Shown here: positions 7,328 through 17,082 of the stretch, piece by piece
Position numbering within the stretch: position 1 is the stretch's first letter
Layout of the letters: each line of letters begins with the position of its first letter
Program-made: the position numbers and the translations under genes
The notes under the pieces: model-generated
Databases searched by the model: none
The model's input: the letters and a program-made list of their open reading frames with translations, nothing else
Told to the model about the DNA's origin: nothing
DNA from: an uncultured Lachnospiraceae bacterium
GTDB lineage: Bacteria > Bacillota > Clostridia > Lachnospirales > Lachnospiraceae
Direction: 5' to 3'
Assembly: GCA_902776305.1 (NCBI GenBank)
Contig: CACYPS010000026.1
Location: 1-64,000 of the forward strand
Length of the DNA stretch: 64,000 bases

Positions 7328-8611
7328 ATGGCAGAATGGAACATTGAGACAAAATGCGTGCAGAGTGGTTACAGACCGAAAAACGGTGAGCCGAGAGAGG
7401 TTCCGATTTATCAGAGCACAACTTTCAAATATGATACGAGCGCTGACATGGCGAAACTTTTCGACCTGGAGGCTGCCGGATATTTCTATACAAGGCTTCA
7501 GAACCCGACCAACGACTATGTTGCGGCCAAAATCGCAGCTATGGAGGGCGGTACCGCCGGTATGCTGACTTCCAGCGGACAGGCAGCGAACTTCTTTGCG
7601 ATATTCAATATCGCAAATGCCGGTGATCACATTGTTTCCAGCGCTTCCATCTACGGCGGTACATTTAACCTGTTCAATGTAACAATGCGCAAGATGGGAA
7701 TCGAATTTACTTTTGTCTCCCCTGACTGCACAGAGGAAGAGCTTGAGGCCGCATTCCAGCCGAACACGAAGGCTGTTTTCGGCGAGTCCATCGCCAACCC
7801 GGCGTTGACGGTTCTTGACTTTGAAAAATTCGCAAATGCCGCTCACAGACACGGCGTACCGCTCATCGTCGACAACACATTCCCGACACCGGTCAACTGC
7901 CGTCCGATCGAGTATGGCGTTGATATCGTTACACATTCCACAACGAAGTACATGGACGGTCACGGCTCCTGCGTCGGCGGTGCGATCGTTGACTCCGGCA
8001 AGTTCGACTGGCTTGCACATGCTGAGCGTTTCCCCGGACTCACAACACCGGATGACAGCTATCACGGCATTGTTTACGCCGAGAAGTTCGGCCTTGAGGG
8101 AGCTTTCATCACAAAGGCGACATCCCAGCTCATGCGTGACTTCGGTTCCATCCAGTCTCCGCAGGATGCCTATGTCCTCAATATCGGTCTCGAGAGTCTT
8201 CATGTGCGCATGAAGCAGCACTGCGCGAACGGACTCGCTCTGGCAGAATTCCTGTCCAAGAGTGATAAAGTCGAGTCTGTCGCATATCCGGGACTTCCGG
8301 GCGACAAGTACTATGATATCGCAAAGAAGTATATGCCGAACGGGACATGCGGCGTTGTTTCTTTCTGCGTGAAGGGCGGAAGAGCGGCTGCCGAAAAGTT
8401 CATGCATGAGCTTAAGATATTTGCGATCGAGACACACGTGGCCGACGCCCGCAGCTGCTGCCTGCATCCGGCAAGCTCAACACACCGTCAGCTCACCGAA
8501 GAAGAGCTGATTGCATGCGGCGTTCCCGGAAATCTGATCAGAATGTCCTGCGGTCTTGAGGGCACGGATGATCTTATTGCGGATGTGGCAAATGCACTTG
8601 CAGCTATCTGA
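7328..8611 (+). CDS. metY: O-acetylhomoserine aminocarboxypropyltransferase (sulfhydrylase)
   Basis: PLP enzyme that makes homocysteine from O-acetylhomoserine and sulfide (direct sulfhydrylation), feeding methionine synthesis. 427 residues, the usual MetY length. Seen: N-terminal VPIYQSTTFKYD, PLP-phosphate region SSGQAANFFAI, Asp of VDNTFPTP, and the Schiff-base Lys in HSTTKYMDGHGS. The frame is open from 7304; ATG 7328 (MAEWNIETKC) matches the family start although no strong ribosome site precedes it. Cystathionine gamma-synthase or methionine gamma-lyase are related but usually shorter. Confidence 0.9.
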   Translation: MAEWNIETKCVQSGYRPKNGEPREVPIYQSTTFKYDTSADMAKLFDLEAAGYFYTRLQNPTNDYVAAKIAAMEGGTAGMLTSSGQAANFFAIFNIANAGDHIVSSASIYGGTFNLFNVTMRKMGIEFTFVSPDCTEEELEAAFQPNTKAVFGESIANPALTVLDFEKFANAAHRHGVPLIVDNTFPTPVNCRPIEYGVDIVTHSTTKYMDGHGSCVGGAIVDSGKFDWLAHAERFPGLTTPDDSYHGIVYAEKFGLEGAFITKATSQLMRDFGSIQSPQDAYVLNIGLESLHVRMKQHCANGLALAEFLSKSDKVESVAYPGLPGDKYYDIAKKYMPNGTCGVVSFCVKGGRAAAEKFMHELKIFAIETHVADARSCCLHPASSTHRQLTEEELIACGVPGNLIRMSCGLEGTDDLIADVANALAAI

Positions 8612-8677
8612 TGGGAGAGCCCCGCAGACATCTTGTGACGTAAGTTTGTGATGAATACGTAAAGCGAAAATGAAAAA

Positions 8678-8730
8678 CAGCACCCATGCCTCATGACATT
8701 CATCATGTCAGTCAGCATGGGTGCTGATTT
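8678..8730 (+). terminator. Terminator-like hairpin after metY
   Basis: Perfect 12-bp stem CAGCACCCATGC/GCATGGGTGCTG (8678-8689/8715-8726) with an inner TGACAT/ATGTCA stem, followed by a weak ATTTAT. The rest of 8612-8882 holds nothing recognised. Confidence 0.65.
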
Positions 8731-8882
8731 ATGTTGAAATAATAGTTGTGATCTTGAGATACTACTGTCTTACCGGAAGCTTAATAATGCGGCGTATCAG
8801 CTTCTGACATTCGGACTATCCGGAGTACACTAAAGGGTCCGGGTTTTTACCTGTAGACAGTTTTGGCGTATGGATGCCTGCT

Positions 8883-10361
8883 TTAATAGAAGATCTTCTT
8901 ATTCTCGTAAACCGGCTCGCATGTCATCTGAACGCCCAACTTCTTCATGAGCCTTCGATCGACAGGGGAAAGCATCACGGAGCAATGCGCCTGGCAGCCG
9001 TAGAGCTGCGGAAGCGCAGCCATGACTACTTCTGCCGTCGGGTCGGTCGCAGCGGAGATGGAAAGTGCGTATAAGACTTCGTCCGTGTGAAGTCTCGGGT
9101 TCTTTCCGCCGAGATATTTCGTCTTCAGAGTCTGGATCGGCTGGATCGCCTCGGGCGAGATGATCTTTACTTCATGCGGAATACCTGCGATTCGCTTCAG
9201 AGCGTTGAGAAGCGCAGCGGAAGTCGGCCCGAGAAGCTCAGATGTTCTTCCGGTGACAATCGTGCCGTCTGCAAGCTCGATGGCCGCGGCTGCGGCACCG
9301 GTCTCCTCAGCCCTGTTCATGGCAGGTGCGACGATACGGCGGTCACTCTTTGAAACATGTGCCTGCTTCATAATCATCTCGATTTTGTCGGCTTCCTCAG
9401 CATAGCGGGTGCCGTCTGCAATTCCGACGAGCGCCTCATAATAGCGGCGGATAATCTCCTGACGTGAAGCCTCACGGCAGACTTCATCATCGATGATACA
9501 GTTCCCTGCCATATTTACGCCCATATCCGTAGGTGACTTGTACGGACATTCTCCGTAGATATTTTCAAAGATTGCCTGAAGAACAGGGAAAGCCTGCACG
9601 TCGCGGTTATAGTTGACGGTCGTTACTCCGTAAGCTTCAAGATGGAACGGGTCGATCATATTTACGTCGTTCAGGTCGGCTGTCGCCGCTTCATATGCGA
9701 GGTTGACCTCATGCTTGAGCGGAAGATTCCAAATCGGGAATGTCTCGAATTTCGCATATCCCGCTTCGATGCCGCGCTTATGGTCATGGTACAGCTGTGA
9801 GAGGCAGGTCGCGAGCTTTCCTGAGCCCGGGCCGGGTGCCGTGACAATAACGAGCGGGCGGGAAGTTTCAATATAGTCATTTTTTCCGTAGCCTTCGTCG
9901 CTGACGATGAGCGGAACATTGTGGGGATACCCTTTGATCATGTAGTGCAGATAAACCCGCACTCCGTATTGCTCGAGATGATTCTTGAAGAGGACAGCAC
10001 TGTCCTGTCCGGTGAAATGTGTGATGACAACGGATCCCACATAGAGGCCGCAGTCGCGGAATTCGTTCATCAGACGAAGTACGTCGGTATCGTAGGTGAT
10101 GCCAAGGTCGCCCCTGACTTTGTTGTTCTCTATGTCTGTGGCAGATATGGCAATTATAATTTCGGTCTGATCCCTGAGCTGCAGCAGCATGCGCAGCTTG
10201 GAGTCAGGCTGAAAGCCGGGCAGTACGCGCGATGCGTGATAATCGTCGAAGAGCTTACCGCCGAATTCCAGGTAAAGCTTTCCGCCGAACTTGTTGATTC
10301 GCTCTCGGATCATGTTGGACTGCGTTTCGAGATATTGTTCATTGCTAAAGCCGATTTTCAT
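8883..10361 (-). CDS. DUF1846 family protein
   Basis: 492-residue cytosolic protein matching the DUF1846 family, which is widespread in Firmicutes and has a solved structure but, as far as I recall, no established function. Seen: N-terminal EQYLETQSNMIRERINKFGG, a glycine-rich nucleotide-binding-like loop VTAPGPGSGKLATCLSQL (about residue 175), and a C-terminal domain ending RLMKKLGVQMTCEP. The ribosome site AAGGAGG is well placed before ATG. It is divergent from ftsH and stands alone. No reaction should be inferred. Confidence 0.9.
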   Translation of the reverse strand: MKIGFSNEQYLETQSNMIRERINKFGGKLYLEFGGKLFDDYHASRVLPGFQPDSKLRMLLQLRDQTEIIIAISATDIENNKVRGDLGITYDTDVLRLMNEFRDCGLYVGSVVITHFTGQDSAVLFKNHLEQYGVRVYLHYMIKGYPHNVPLIVSDEGYGKNDYIETSRPLVIVTAPGPGSGKLATCLSQLYHDHKRGIEAGYAKFETFPIWNLPLKHEVNLAYEAATADLNDVNMIDPFHLEAYGVTTVNYNRDVQAFPVLQAIFENIYGECPYKSPTDMGVNMAGNCIIDDEVCREASRQEIIRRYYEALVGIADGTRYAEEADKIEMIMKQAHVSKSDRRIVAPAMNRAEETGAAAAAIELADGTIVTGRTSELLGPTSAALLNALKRIAGIPHEVKIISPEAIQPIQTLKTKYLGGKNPRLHTDEVLYALSISAATDPTAEVVMAALPQLYGCQAHCSVMLSPVDRRLMKKLGVQMTCEPVYENKKIFY

Positions 10362-10528
10362 AGATGCCTCCTTGATATCACATATGACTGTAGGCTGATT
10401 TCACATCTTTTTAATATAACAGAAGGTGATTGCCGATGTAAAGATATTTCGAAATTTGGTAACTACCGAGAAAGATGCTTTTTTACTTTTGATTTAGAAA
10501 AGTTTTAGATGAAAGGGAATACATGTTC

Positions 10529-10557
10529 TTGCATAATTGAAGCAAAATTCTTATAAT
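10529..10557 (+). promoter_or_regulatory. Sigma-A promoter for ftsH
   Basis: TTGCAT (10529-10534), 17-base spacer, perfect TATAAT (10552-10557), about 70 bases before ftsH. Confidence 0.8.
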
Positions 10558-10628
10558 GGTTTATGTCTGTCTGAGACTTGTCAGGACCGCAAGGCGACGC
10601 TCGCGCCTCGGCCTGCGAAAGGAGAATA

Positions 10629-12908
10629 ATGGATAACAACAGAAATAATAATAATCAGAATGATAACGGCAATCGGAACCGTCAGTCTCTGATTATTTTC
10701 CTGGTATGCCTGATGGTAGGACTTATCGGAATGAGCCTCTTCTCAGGGATGCTGGATACATCGACATCCAGGAAGATAACATATGACAAGTTCCTCGAGA
10801 TGCTGGAAAACAAGGAGGTCAAGACTGTCACAATCAAAAATACGACGCTTGAAATCGAGCCCAACGCGAAGACAGATGAGACCGGAAGCATTACGTATCA
10901 CACGGCGATGACGGAAGACGAGACCGCCCTGACCGAGCGACTCGCAAAGTATGATGTAGAGTTCTCGAAAGAGGAGACATCCGTAATCAGCGAGATTGTT
11001 TATTCTCTGCTGAGTTTCCTGATACCGTTCATCCTGTTCATGGTGATTATCAGTGTATTCATGGGAAGGATGAACCGTGGCGGCGGAGTCATGGGAGTAG
11101 GCAAGAGCAAAGCCAAGACTTATGTCCAGAAGGATACCGGAATCACATTCCGGGATGTTGCGGGTGAAGATGAAGCGAAGGAAAGTCTGCAGGAATGTGT
11201 TGATTTCCTTCACAATCCGGGACGTTTCTCGGCAATCGGTGCAAAGCTTCCGAAAGGAGCGCTTCTTGTAGGACCTCCCGGAACAGGTAAAACTCTTCTT
11301 GCCAAGGCAGTAGCCGGAGAGGCCAAGGTGCCGTTCTTCTCACTGTCCGGTTCCGAGTTCGTCGAAATGTTTGTCGGCGTAGGTGCAAGCCGTGTCAGAG
11401 ACCTGTTTGAAGAGGCGAAAAAAAATGCGCCGTGTATTATCTTCATCGATGAGATTGATGCCATCGGTAAGACGCGTGACAGCGGAAGGTTCGGAGGTAA
11501 TGACGAGCGGGAACAGACACTCAATCAGCTTCTCGCGGAAATGGACGGTTTTGATGCGACTAAGGGACTTCTTATCCTTGCTGCAACGAACCGGCCGGAG
11601 ATACTTGACCCGGCTCTGCTCCGTCCCGGTCGCTTTGACAGGCGCGTTATTGTCGACAGGCCTGACCTGAAAGGCCGAGTCGCTATACTTAAAGTTCATG
11701 CAAAAGACGTCCTTATGGATGATACCGTTGATCTCGATGCCATTGCTCTTGCAACGGGCGGCGCCGTAGGTTCCGACCTTGCTAACATGATCAACGAGGC
11801 CGCTATTCTCGCCGTACGCAACGGCAGACATCAGGTGAGCCAGAAAGACCTGCTCGAGGCCGTTGAAGTCGTTCTCGTGGGTAAGGAGAAGAAGGATCGC
11901 ATCCTCAGCGTTGAGGAGAGAAGGATCGTTTCCTACCACGAAATCGGCCATGCTCTGTGTTCAGCCCTTCAGAAGAATTCCGAACCGGTTCAGAAGATCA
12001 CGATCATTCCGAGAACGATGGGTGCTCTGGGATATGTAATGAATGTTCCGGAAGAAGAAAAGTATCTTAACACCAAGAAAGAGCTTGAAGCTCAGCTTGT
12101 AATGACGCTGGGTGGACGTGCTGCCGAGGAGATTGTATTCGATACCGTCACGACAGGTGCGGCCAACGATATTGAGAAGGCTACGAAGATAGCACGCGCT
12201 ATGATTACTCAGTTCGGTATGTCAGAGCGCTTTGGTCTCATGGGTCTTGCAAGCGTGGAGAGCCAGTATCTGGACGGCAGGGCTGTGCTGAACTGCGGTG
12301 ACCAGACCGCAACAGAGATCGATCACGAAGTGATGATCATGCTCAAGAAGTCTTATGAGCAGGCTTTATCCCTTCTGAACGCACATCGCAACACGCTGAA
12401 CCAGCTGGCTGAGTATTTGATTCAGAAGGAAACAATCACCGGAAAGGAATTCATGCGCATTTTCAGGGAGGTGGAAGGAATTCCCGAGCCTGATCCGGAC
12501 ACCGAAGAAAAAAGAGTCGGCGAGCGTATCTACGATCAGGAAAATGCAGCCATGGGATCTCCTTATCAGCAGACGGAGCAGCAGTATCAGGCACCGAAGA
12601 ATTACCCGGAAAGACAGCCGCTTCCCGATTCAGCTAACAGCGGAAACGCGGGGTTCAGGAACAGCGGTCAGCCGTACCCGCCGAGAGATGCAGGTGCAAC
12701 ATACGGTGACGGCAATCCAAGACCGATGCCGCCGCAGGGACCGCGCTATCCGCAGGGGCAGAACCGATCCGCAGGAAACGGCCCTCAGATCCCGGGATAC
12801 ATGCAGAGGACACCGATCGTGAGACCGGAACCGAAGCAGCAGGCCGAGAATCCGGAGCCTGCAAATGATTCGCAGAGCGACATCAGAAACGATCTGAACG
12901 AGGTCTGA
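10629..12908 (+). CDS. ftsH: ATP-dependent zinc metalloprotease FtsH
   Basis: Membrane-anchored AAA+ protease that degrades unassembled or damaged membrane proteins and regulators. 759 residues: TM1 (about 20-42), extracytoplasmic domain, TM2 (about 120-142), Walker A GPPGTGKT (215), Walker [12 protein letters not shown], second-region-of-homology [19 protein letters not shown], zinc site HEIGH (437-441) and the downstream zinc-ligand region. The zinc motif is HEIGH instead of the common HEAGH; the ligands remain. A Pro/Gln/Gly-rich tail of about 115 residues follows the protease domain and is longer than in most homologues. ATG 10629 has AAAGGAG upstream; the open frame from 10578 is not used. 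Confidence 0.96.
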   Translation: MDNNRNNNNQNDNGNRNRQSLIIFLVCLMVGLIGMSLFSGMLDTSTSRKITYDKFLEMLENKEVKTVTIKNTTLEIEPNAKTDETGSITYHTAMTEDETALTERLAKYDVEFSKEETSVISEIVYSLLSFLIPFILFMVIISVFMGRMNRGGGVMGVGKSKAKTYVQKDTGITFRDVAGEDEAKESLQECVDFLHNPGRFSAIGAKLPKGALLVGPPGTGKTLLAKAVAGEAKVPFFSLSGSEFVEMFVGVGASRVRDLFEEAKKNAPCIIFIDEIDAIGKTRDSGRFGGNDEREQTLNQLLAEMDGFDATKGLLILAATNRPEILDPALLRPGRFDRRVIVDRPDLKGRVAILKVHAKDVLMDDTVDLDAIALATGGAVGSDLANMINEAAILAVRNGRHQVSQKDLLEAVEVVLVGKEKKDRILSVEERRIVSYHEIGHALCSALQKNSEPVQKITIIPRTMGALGYVMNVPEEEKYLNTKKELEAQLVMTLGGRAAEEIVFDTVTTGAANDIEKATKIARAMITQFGMSERFGLMGLASVESQYLDGRAVLNCGDQTATEIDHEVMIMLKKSYEQALSLLNAHRNTLNQLAEYLIQKETITGKEFMRIFREVEGIPEPDPDTEEKRVGERIYDQENAAMGSPYQQTEQQYQAPKNYPERQPLPDSANSGNAGFRNSGQPYPPRDAGATYGDGNPRPMPPQGPRYPQGQNRSAGNGPQIPGYMQRTPIVRPEPKQQAENPEPANDSQSDIRNDLNEV

Positions 12909-12972
12909 TTTCCGAAGCTATATGCGAGACGTAAGTCTGTTTATGGATACAGGAATTGTTCCTGAATACGAC

Positions 12973-13074
12973 AGGGGGCTGTCGCATAAAGGCGTGACAC
13001 CACAATATATTGTAGACGTTATATGCAAATGTCTGCAATATATTGTGGAGACAATGCCTGATGCGGCACCCCCT
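12973..13074. repeat. Foldback element, family H copy A
   Basis: 102-bp imperfect palindrome. Ends: AGGGGGCTGTCGCATAAAGG and, inverted, AGGGGGTGCCGCATCAGGC. Inner arms CCACAATATATTGTAGAC and, inverted, CCACAATATATTGCAGAC. Followed by TTTTATTT, so it could end ftsH transcripts. The uvrC ribosome site begins just after it. Related copies are at 20508 and 26334. Confidence 0.85.
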
Positions 13075-13090
13075 TTTATTTGGAGACACA

Positions 13091-15025
13091 ATGGAAGAAG
13101 AGAGAGAGTTTATTATTGACGAAGAACTGAAAAAACTTCCCGGAAGGCCCGGCGTTTATATCATGCACGATTTGCACGACACGATTATTTATGTCGGAAA
13201 AGCGGTGAGTCTGAAGAACCGGGTTCGCCAGTATTTTCAAAAAGGATATAAAAAAAGTCCGAAGATACAGCGCATGGTCAGAAATATAGACCATTTTGAA
13301 TACATAGTGACTGATTCGGAGCTGGAAGCGCTCGTGCTGGAATCCAATCTGATCAAGGAGCACAGGCCGAAATACAATACCATGCTCAAGGATGACAAGA
13401 GTTACCCGTATATCCGTGTAACGGTCAACGAGACCTTTCCGCGTGTCATGATCGCACGAAGTATGAAGAAGGATAAAGCTCTTTACTATGGCCCTTATGT
13501 CAATTCAACGGCTGTCAGGGACACGATCGAGCTTCTCCGCAAGCTCTATAAGATAAGGTCCTGCAGCAGGAAGCTGCCGGAAGATATCGGCAAGGACAGA
13601 CCGTGCCTGTATTATCATATCGGTCAGTGCCCCGCTCCGTGTCAGGGTTATATTTCCGAGGAAGAGTACAGGAAAAGCATCGACAGTATGGTCTATTTTC
13701 TGAAAGGGCATTATCAGGAGGAAATCGAAGCGCTTACAAAGAAAATGATGACCGCCTCGGAGGAAATGCGTTATGAGGAAGCGGCTTCATACAGGGACCT
13801 CATTGAGAGCGTGAAGCAGATCGGTGAGAGGCAGAAGATTACCGGTACGGACGGGGATGACCGTGACATCATTGCGATCGCAATGGATGCGATCACAGGA
13901 AATAATCCTGATCAGGAATATGACTTCAGCACAGAAGGCCAGGAGGCAAGACCTGACTTTCTGGGTACACGGAACGCAGTCGTCCAGGTGTTCTTTGTAC
14001 GTGGCGGCAAGCTGATCGGAAGGGAACATTTTTTCCTGACAGCTGACGACACGGATGATCCGGGGCATGTCCTGTCAAGCTTTATAACACAGTACTATTC
14101 CGGCGCACCGTTCGTTCCGAAGGAGCTCATGCTTGAGTCAGAGATTCCGGATCACGAGTTGATTGAACAGTGGCTCACAAAGAGACGCGGATCGAAAGTG
14201 ACGATTCGGATCCCGCAGAGAGGAATGAAGGAAAAGCTGGTCGCCCTTGCTCACGATAACGCGGAGATGGTCCTCTCGAAAGACCGCGAGCGGCTGAAAC
14301 GGGAAGAGCTCCGTACAATTGGGGCGGTTCGCGAAATTGCCTCCCTGCTTGGCCTTGAAAAGGCAGACCGCATGGAATCTTATGATATTTCAAATATAAG
14401 CGGATTCGACTCCGTAGGATCCATGATCGTATATGAGCGCGGTAAGCCGAGGAAGAGTGATTACCGCAAGTTCAAGATCAAATGGGTAGACGGTCCCAAT
14501 GATTACGCCAGTATGGAGGAAGTATTGACCCGGCGGTATACGAGAGCGTTAGAAGGGGATGAGGGCTTCTCGAAGCTTCCGGATGTCATTCTTATGGACG
14601 GAGGCAAAGGGCAGGTCCATGTGGCTGAGAAGGTCATTCGGGAGCTGGGGTTCGACGTACCTGTTGCGGGAATGGTCAAGGATGATTATCACCGGACTAG
14701 AGGGCTGTATTTTCAGGACAGGGAAATACCGATTGAAAGAGATTCCGAGGGATTTAAGCTGCTGACCAGAATACAGGATGAGGTGCATCGGTTCGCCATT
14801 GAATACCACAGACAGTTGCGCAGCAAGGGTCAGATCCACTCTGTTCTCGATGATATTGAGGGAATAGGACCGACAAGAAGAAAGGCCCTGATGCGCACGT
14901 TCAAGACGATTGAGGCGGTGAGAGACGCCTCGATCGATGAGCTTCTTCATGCTCCTTCCATGAACGAGAAAGCGGCGCAGAGCGTCTATGACTTTTTCCG
15001 TAATTCACAGAGAAAGTCGACGTAA
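13091..15025 (+). CDS. uvrC: Excinuclease ABC subunit C
   Basis: Makes both incisions in nucleotide excision repair with UvrB-bound DNA. 644 residues: GIY-YIG nuclease domain ([10 protein letters not shown] then [18 protein letters not shown]), UVR domain for UvrB contact ([19 protein letters not shown], about 205-235), the RNase-H-like C-terminal nuclease ([10 protein letters not shown] with catalytic Asp, and [15 protein letters not shown]) and a helix-hairpin-helix tail ([17 protein letters not shown]). ATG 13091 follows GGAG; the longer frame from 13043 would translate part of the foldback repeat and is rejected. Confidence 0.96.
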   Translation: MEEEREFIIDEELKKLPGRPGVYIMHDLHDTIIYVGKAVSLKNRVRQYFQKGYKKSPKIQRMVRNIDHFEYIVTDSELEALVLESNLIKEHRPKYNTMLKDDKSYPYIRVTVNETFPRVMIARSMKKDKALYYGPYVNSTAVRDTIELLRKLYKIRSCSRKLPEDIGKDRPCLYYHIGQCPAPCQGYISEEEYRKSIDSMVYFLKGHYQEEIEALTKKMMTASEEMRYEEAASYRDLIESVKQIGERQKITGTDGDDRDIIAIAMDAITGNNPDQEYDFSTEGQEARPDFLGTRNAVVQVFFVRGGKLIGREHFFLTADDTDDPGHVLSSFITQYYSGAPFVPKELMLESEIPDHELIEQWLTKRRGSKVTIRIPQRGMKEKLVALAHDNAEMVLSKDRERLKREELRTIGAVREIASLLGLEKADRMESYDISNISGFDSVGSMIVYERGKPRKSDYRKFKIKWVDGPNDYASMEEVLTRRYTRALEGDEGFSKLPDVILMDGGKGQVHVAEKVIRELGFDVPVAGMVKDDYHRTRGLYFQDREIPIERDSEGFKLLTRIQDEVHRFAIEYHRQLRSKGQIHSVLDDIEGIGPTRRKALMRTFKTIEAVRDASIDELLHAPSMNEKAAQSVYDFFRNSQRKST

Positions 15026-15031
15026 TCTTAG

Positions 15032-15060
15032 TTGGAATACATGAGTCTGTGTGATAAAAT
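15032..15060 (+). promoter_or_regulatory. Probable promoter for hprK-glk
   Basis: TTGGAA (15032-15037), 17 bases, TAAAAT (15055-15060). Confidence 0.65.
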
Positions 15061-15074
15061 TATGTAAGAATGTG

Positions 15075-15125
15075 TAACTATTCAGCAGGGCGTAAAGCGC
15101 CTGCAAATGAGGCGCTGAGTAGTTA
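15075..15125 (+). promoter_or_regulatory. Structured leader of hprK
   Basis: A 12-bp stem TAACTATTCAGC/GCTGAGTAGTTA (15075-15086/15114-15125, one G-T pair) encloses GCGCCT (15097-15102), which can pair either upstream with AGGGCG or perfectly downstream with AGGCGC. Competing pairings directly upstream of the hprK ribosome site suggest a cis-regulatory role; no known family recognised. Confidence 0.5.
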
Positions 15126-15151
15126 AAAATGAACACAATCAGGAGACATTC

Positions 15152-16087
15152 ATGAAAACAACGGTGACTTTATCGAAGCTGGCAGAAGATCTCAATCTCC
15201 GAAATCTGACACCTGAGATCGATATGACAACTATAGAACTTACTTCACAGGAGATCAACAGACCGGCACTTCAGCTGGCAGGATACTTTGAACATTTTTC
15301 TCATGAGCGCGTGCAGATCATCGGATATGTCGAGTACACCTATATCCTGGCCAAGGAGGAGGAAGAGCAGCACGCATGCTTTGAGAACTTCGTTTCAAGG
15401 GGAGTACCGTGTGTTATTTTTACAGCTCTGACAGAGCCTACGGAAGATATGAGAAACACTGCGAACAAGTACGGTGTGCCGATTCTTTTATCCGAACGTA
15501 CGACCAGTTCCTTCATGGTCGAAATAATACGTTATCTGGGTATGGAACTTGCTCCCCGCCTGTCCATGCACGGCGTTCTGGTCGATGTATACGGTGAAGG
15601 CGTTCTGATTCTGGGAGAGAGCGGAATCGGAAAATCCGAAGCTGCTCTGGAACTGGTCCGCAGAGGACACAGACTTGTCAGTGACGATGTCGTAGTGGTC
15701 AGAAAGATTTCGGATGCGGAACTCGTCGGCTATGCGCCGGACGTCACAAAGCATCTTATCGAACTCAGAGGCATAGGAATTATAGACGTCAAGACTCTTT
15801 ACGGAGTTGAGCATGTCAAGGATTCACAGGCAATCGATCTTATTATCAAACTGGAAGACTGGAAAAAAGACGGCGAATATGATCGTCTCGGACTTGAGGA
15901 ACAGACGACCGAAATTCTCGGAACAAAAATCGTGAGCCATGCGATACCGATCAGGCCGGGACGGAATCTTGCTGTTATCGTTGAGACAGCCGCTGTCAAC
16001 CACAGACAGAAGAAGATGGGTTACAATGCTGCACAGGAGCTGTATCGCCGTGTGCAGGAGAATATAATGAACAAGAGAGGTAACTAA
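15152..16087 (+). CDS. hprK: HPr kinase/phosphorylase
   Basis: Bifunctional enzyme that phosphorylates and dephosphorylates HPr at Ser46, the switch for carbon catabolite control in Firmicutes. 311 residues: N-terminal domain (1-130), P-loop GESGIGKSEAALELV (about 155), LVSDDVVVV, and the HprK signature LIELRGIGIIDVKTLYG. Ribosome site CAGGAGA before ATG 15152. It ends two bases before the glucokinase gene, so the two are co-transcribed and perhaps translationally coupled, linking sugar sensing with glucose phosphorylation. Confidence 0.96.
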   Translation: MKTTVTLSKLAEDLNLRNLTPEIDMTTIELTSQEINRPALQLAGYFEHFSHERVQIIGYVEYTYILAKEEEEQHACFENFVSRGVPCVIFTALTEPTEDMRNTANKYGVPILLSERTTSSFMVEIIRYLGMELAPRLSMHGVLVDVYGEGVLILGESGIGKSEAALELVRRGHRLVSDDVVVVRKISDAELVGYAPDVTKHLIELRGIGIIDVKTLYGVEHVKDSQAIDLIIKLEDWKKDGEYDRLGLEEQTTEILGTKIVSHAIPIRPGRNLAVIVETAAVNHRQKKMGYNAAQELYRRVQENIMNKRGN

Positions 16088-16089
16088 AT

Positions 16090-17022
16090 ATGAGCAAAGT
16101 TTGTTTCGGTATCGATGTAGGCGGAACGACCATCAAGTGCGGTCTCTTTGAGACGAACGGAAACGTTATTGACAAGTGGGAGATCATAACGCGCACAGAG
16201 AATGGCGGCGAGAATATTCTTCCGGATATCGCAGCTACCGTCATGTCCAAGATGCAGTTAAAGGGCTACAAGAAAGAAGATGTAGCCGGTGTCGGTGTAG
16301 GCATACCGGGTCCGGTCATGGCAGGTGTGGTTCCGGTAGCTGTCAACCTTCACTGGGGTGAGACGAACGTAGAATATGAACTCGGCAAGCTCCTTGATAT
16401 GAAAGTCCGTGCAGGTAATGACGCAAATGTCGCAGCTCTCGGCGAGCAGTGGAAAGGCGGCGGCGAAGGCAAGGAGAACATGATCATGGTTACTCTCGGA
16501 ACCGGTGTCGGCGGCGGAATCATTGTCGGCGGAAAGATCCTTGAAGGAGCGCACGGCGCAGGCGGTGAGATCGGACATGCCCATGTTGATGATAATATCA
16601 CAGATCCGTGTAACTGCGGCAAGTGCGGATGCCTCGAGCAGGTCGCTTCCGCTACAGGCGTTGTCCGCCTCGCAAAAGAGGAGCTTCTTGCGAATCCGGT
16701 CGTTCCGTCAGCACTTCGCGATACAGAAGTTACATCCAAGGCAGTATTTGATGCATACAAAGACGGCGATCAGCTTGCAGCAAAGATCGTGAACCGTTTT
16801 GCTAAGTATCTCGGAACTGCGCTTGCTACATTTGCATGCGTAACAGATCCGGAGATCATCGTAATCGGCGGCGGTGTTTCCAAGGCAGGAGAGTCTCTTA
16901 CAAATATCGTAGGAAATTACTATAGGAAACAGGCATTTTCTGCTTGTGCAGGTACACCGATCGTTCTGGCCAAGCTCGGTAATGATGCGGGTATCTATGG
17001 CGCTGCAAGACTTGTACTGTAA
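16090..17022 (+). CDS. glk: ROK-family glucokinase
   Basis: Phosphorylates glucose (ATP) in the cytosol. 310 residues with the ATPase phosphate-1 loop FGIDVGGTTIKCGLF, the sugar-binding GNDANVAALGE, the ROK catalytic/zinc segment GAGGEIGHAH followed by CNCGKCGCLEQ (three-Cys zinc cluster), and the C-terminal IIVIGGGVSKAG adenosine loop. Distinguished from ROK repressors by lack of an N-terminal helix-turn-helix. Operon partner of hprK; shared terminator with the convergent penicillin-binding protein gene. Confidence 0.93.
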   Translation: MSKVCFGIDVGGTTIKCGLFETNGNVIDKWEIITRTENGGENILPDIAATVMSKMQLKGYKKEDVAGVGVGIPGPVMAGVVPVAVNLHWGETNVEYELGKLLDMKVRAGNDANVAALGEQWKGGGEGKENMIMVTLGTGVGGGIIVGGKILEGAHGAGGEIGHAHVDDNITDPCNCGKCGCLEQVASATGVVRLAKEELLANPVVPSALRDTEVTSKAVFDAYKDGDQLAAKIVNRFAKYLGTALATFACVTDPEIIVIGGGVSKAGESLTNIVGNYYRKQAFSACAGTPIVLAKLGNDAGIYGAARLVL

Positions 17023-17030
17023 ATAATAGA

Positions 17031-17064
17031 AAAGAGGCCGTCCGTGTGGACAGCCTCTTTCTTA
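17031..17064. terminator. Bidirectional terminator between glk and the PBP gene
   Basis: AAAGAGGCCGTCC (17031-17043) pairs with GGACAGCCTCTTT (17048-17060) with one mismatch; A- and T-rich flanks serve both directions. Confidence 0.85.
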
Positions 17065-17082
17065 ATATTAAGCTTCTTTTAT

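Noticed and set aside
7292-8467. A 391-residue minus-strand frame opposite metY
   Set aside because: Antisense shadow without ribosome site or domain.
13043-13090. Upstream start for uvrC
   Set aside because: The extra residues would be encoded by the family H foldback element; ATG 13091 has its own ribosome site.
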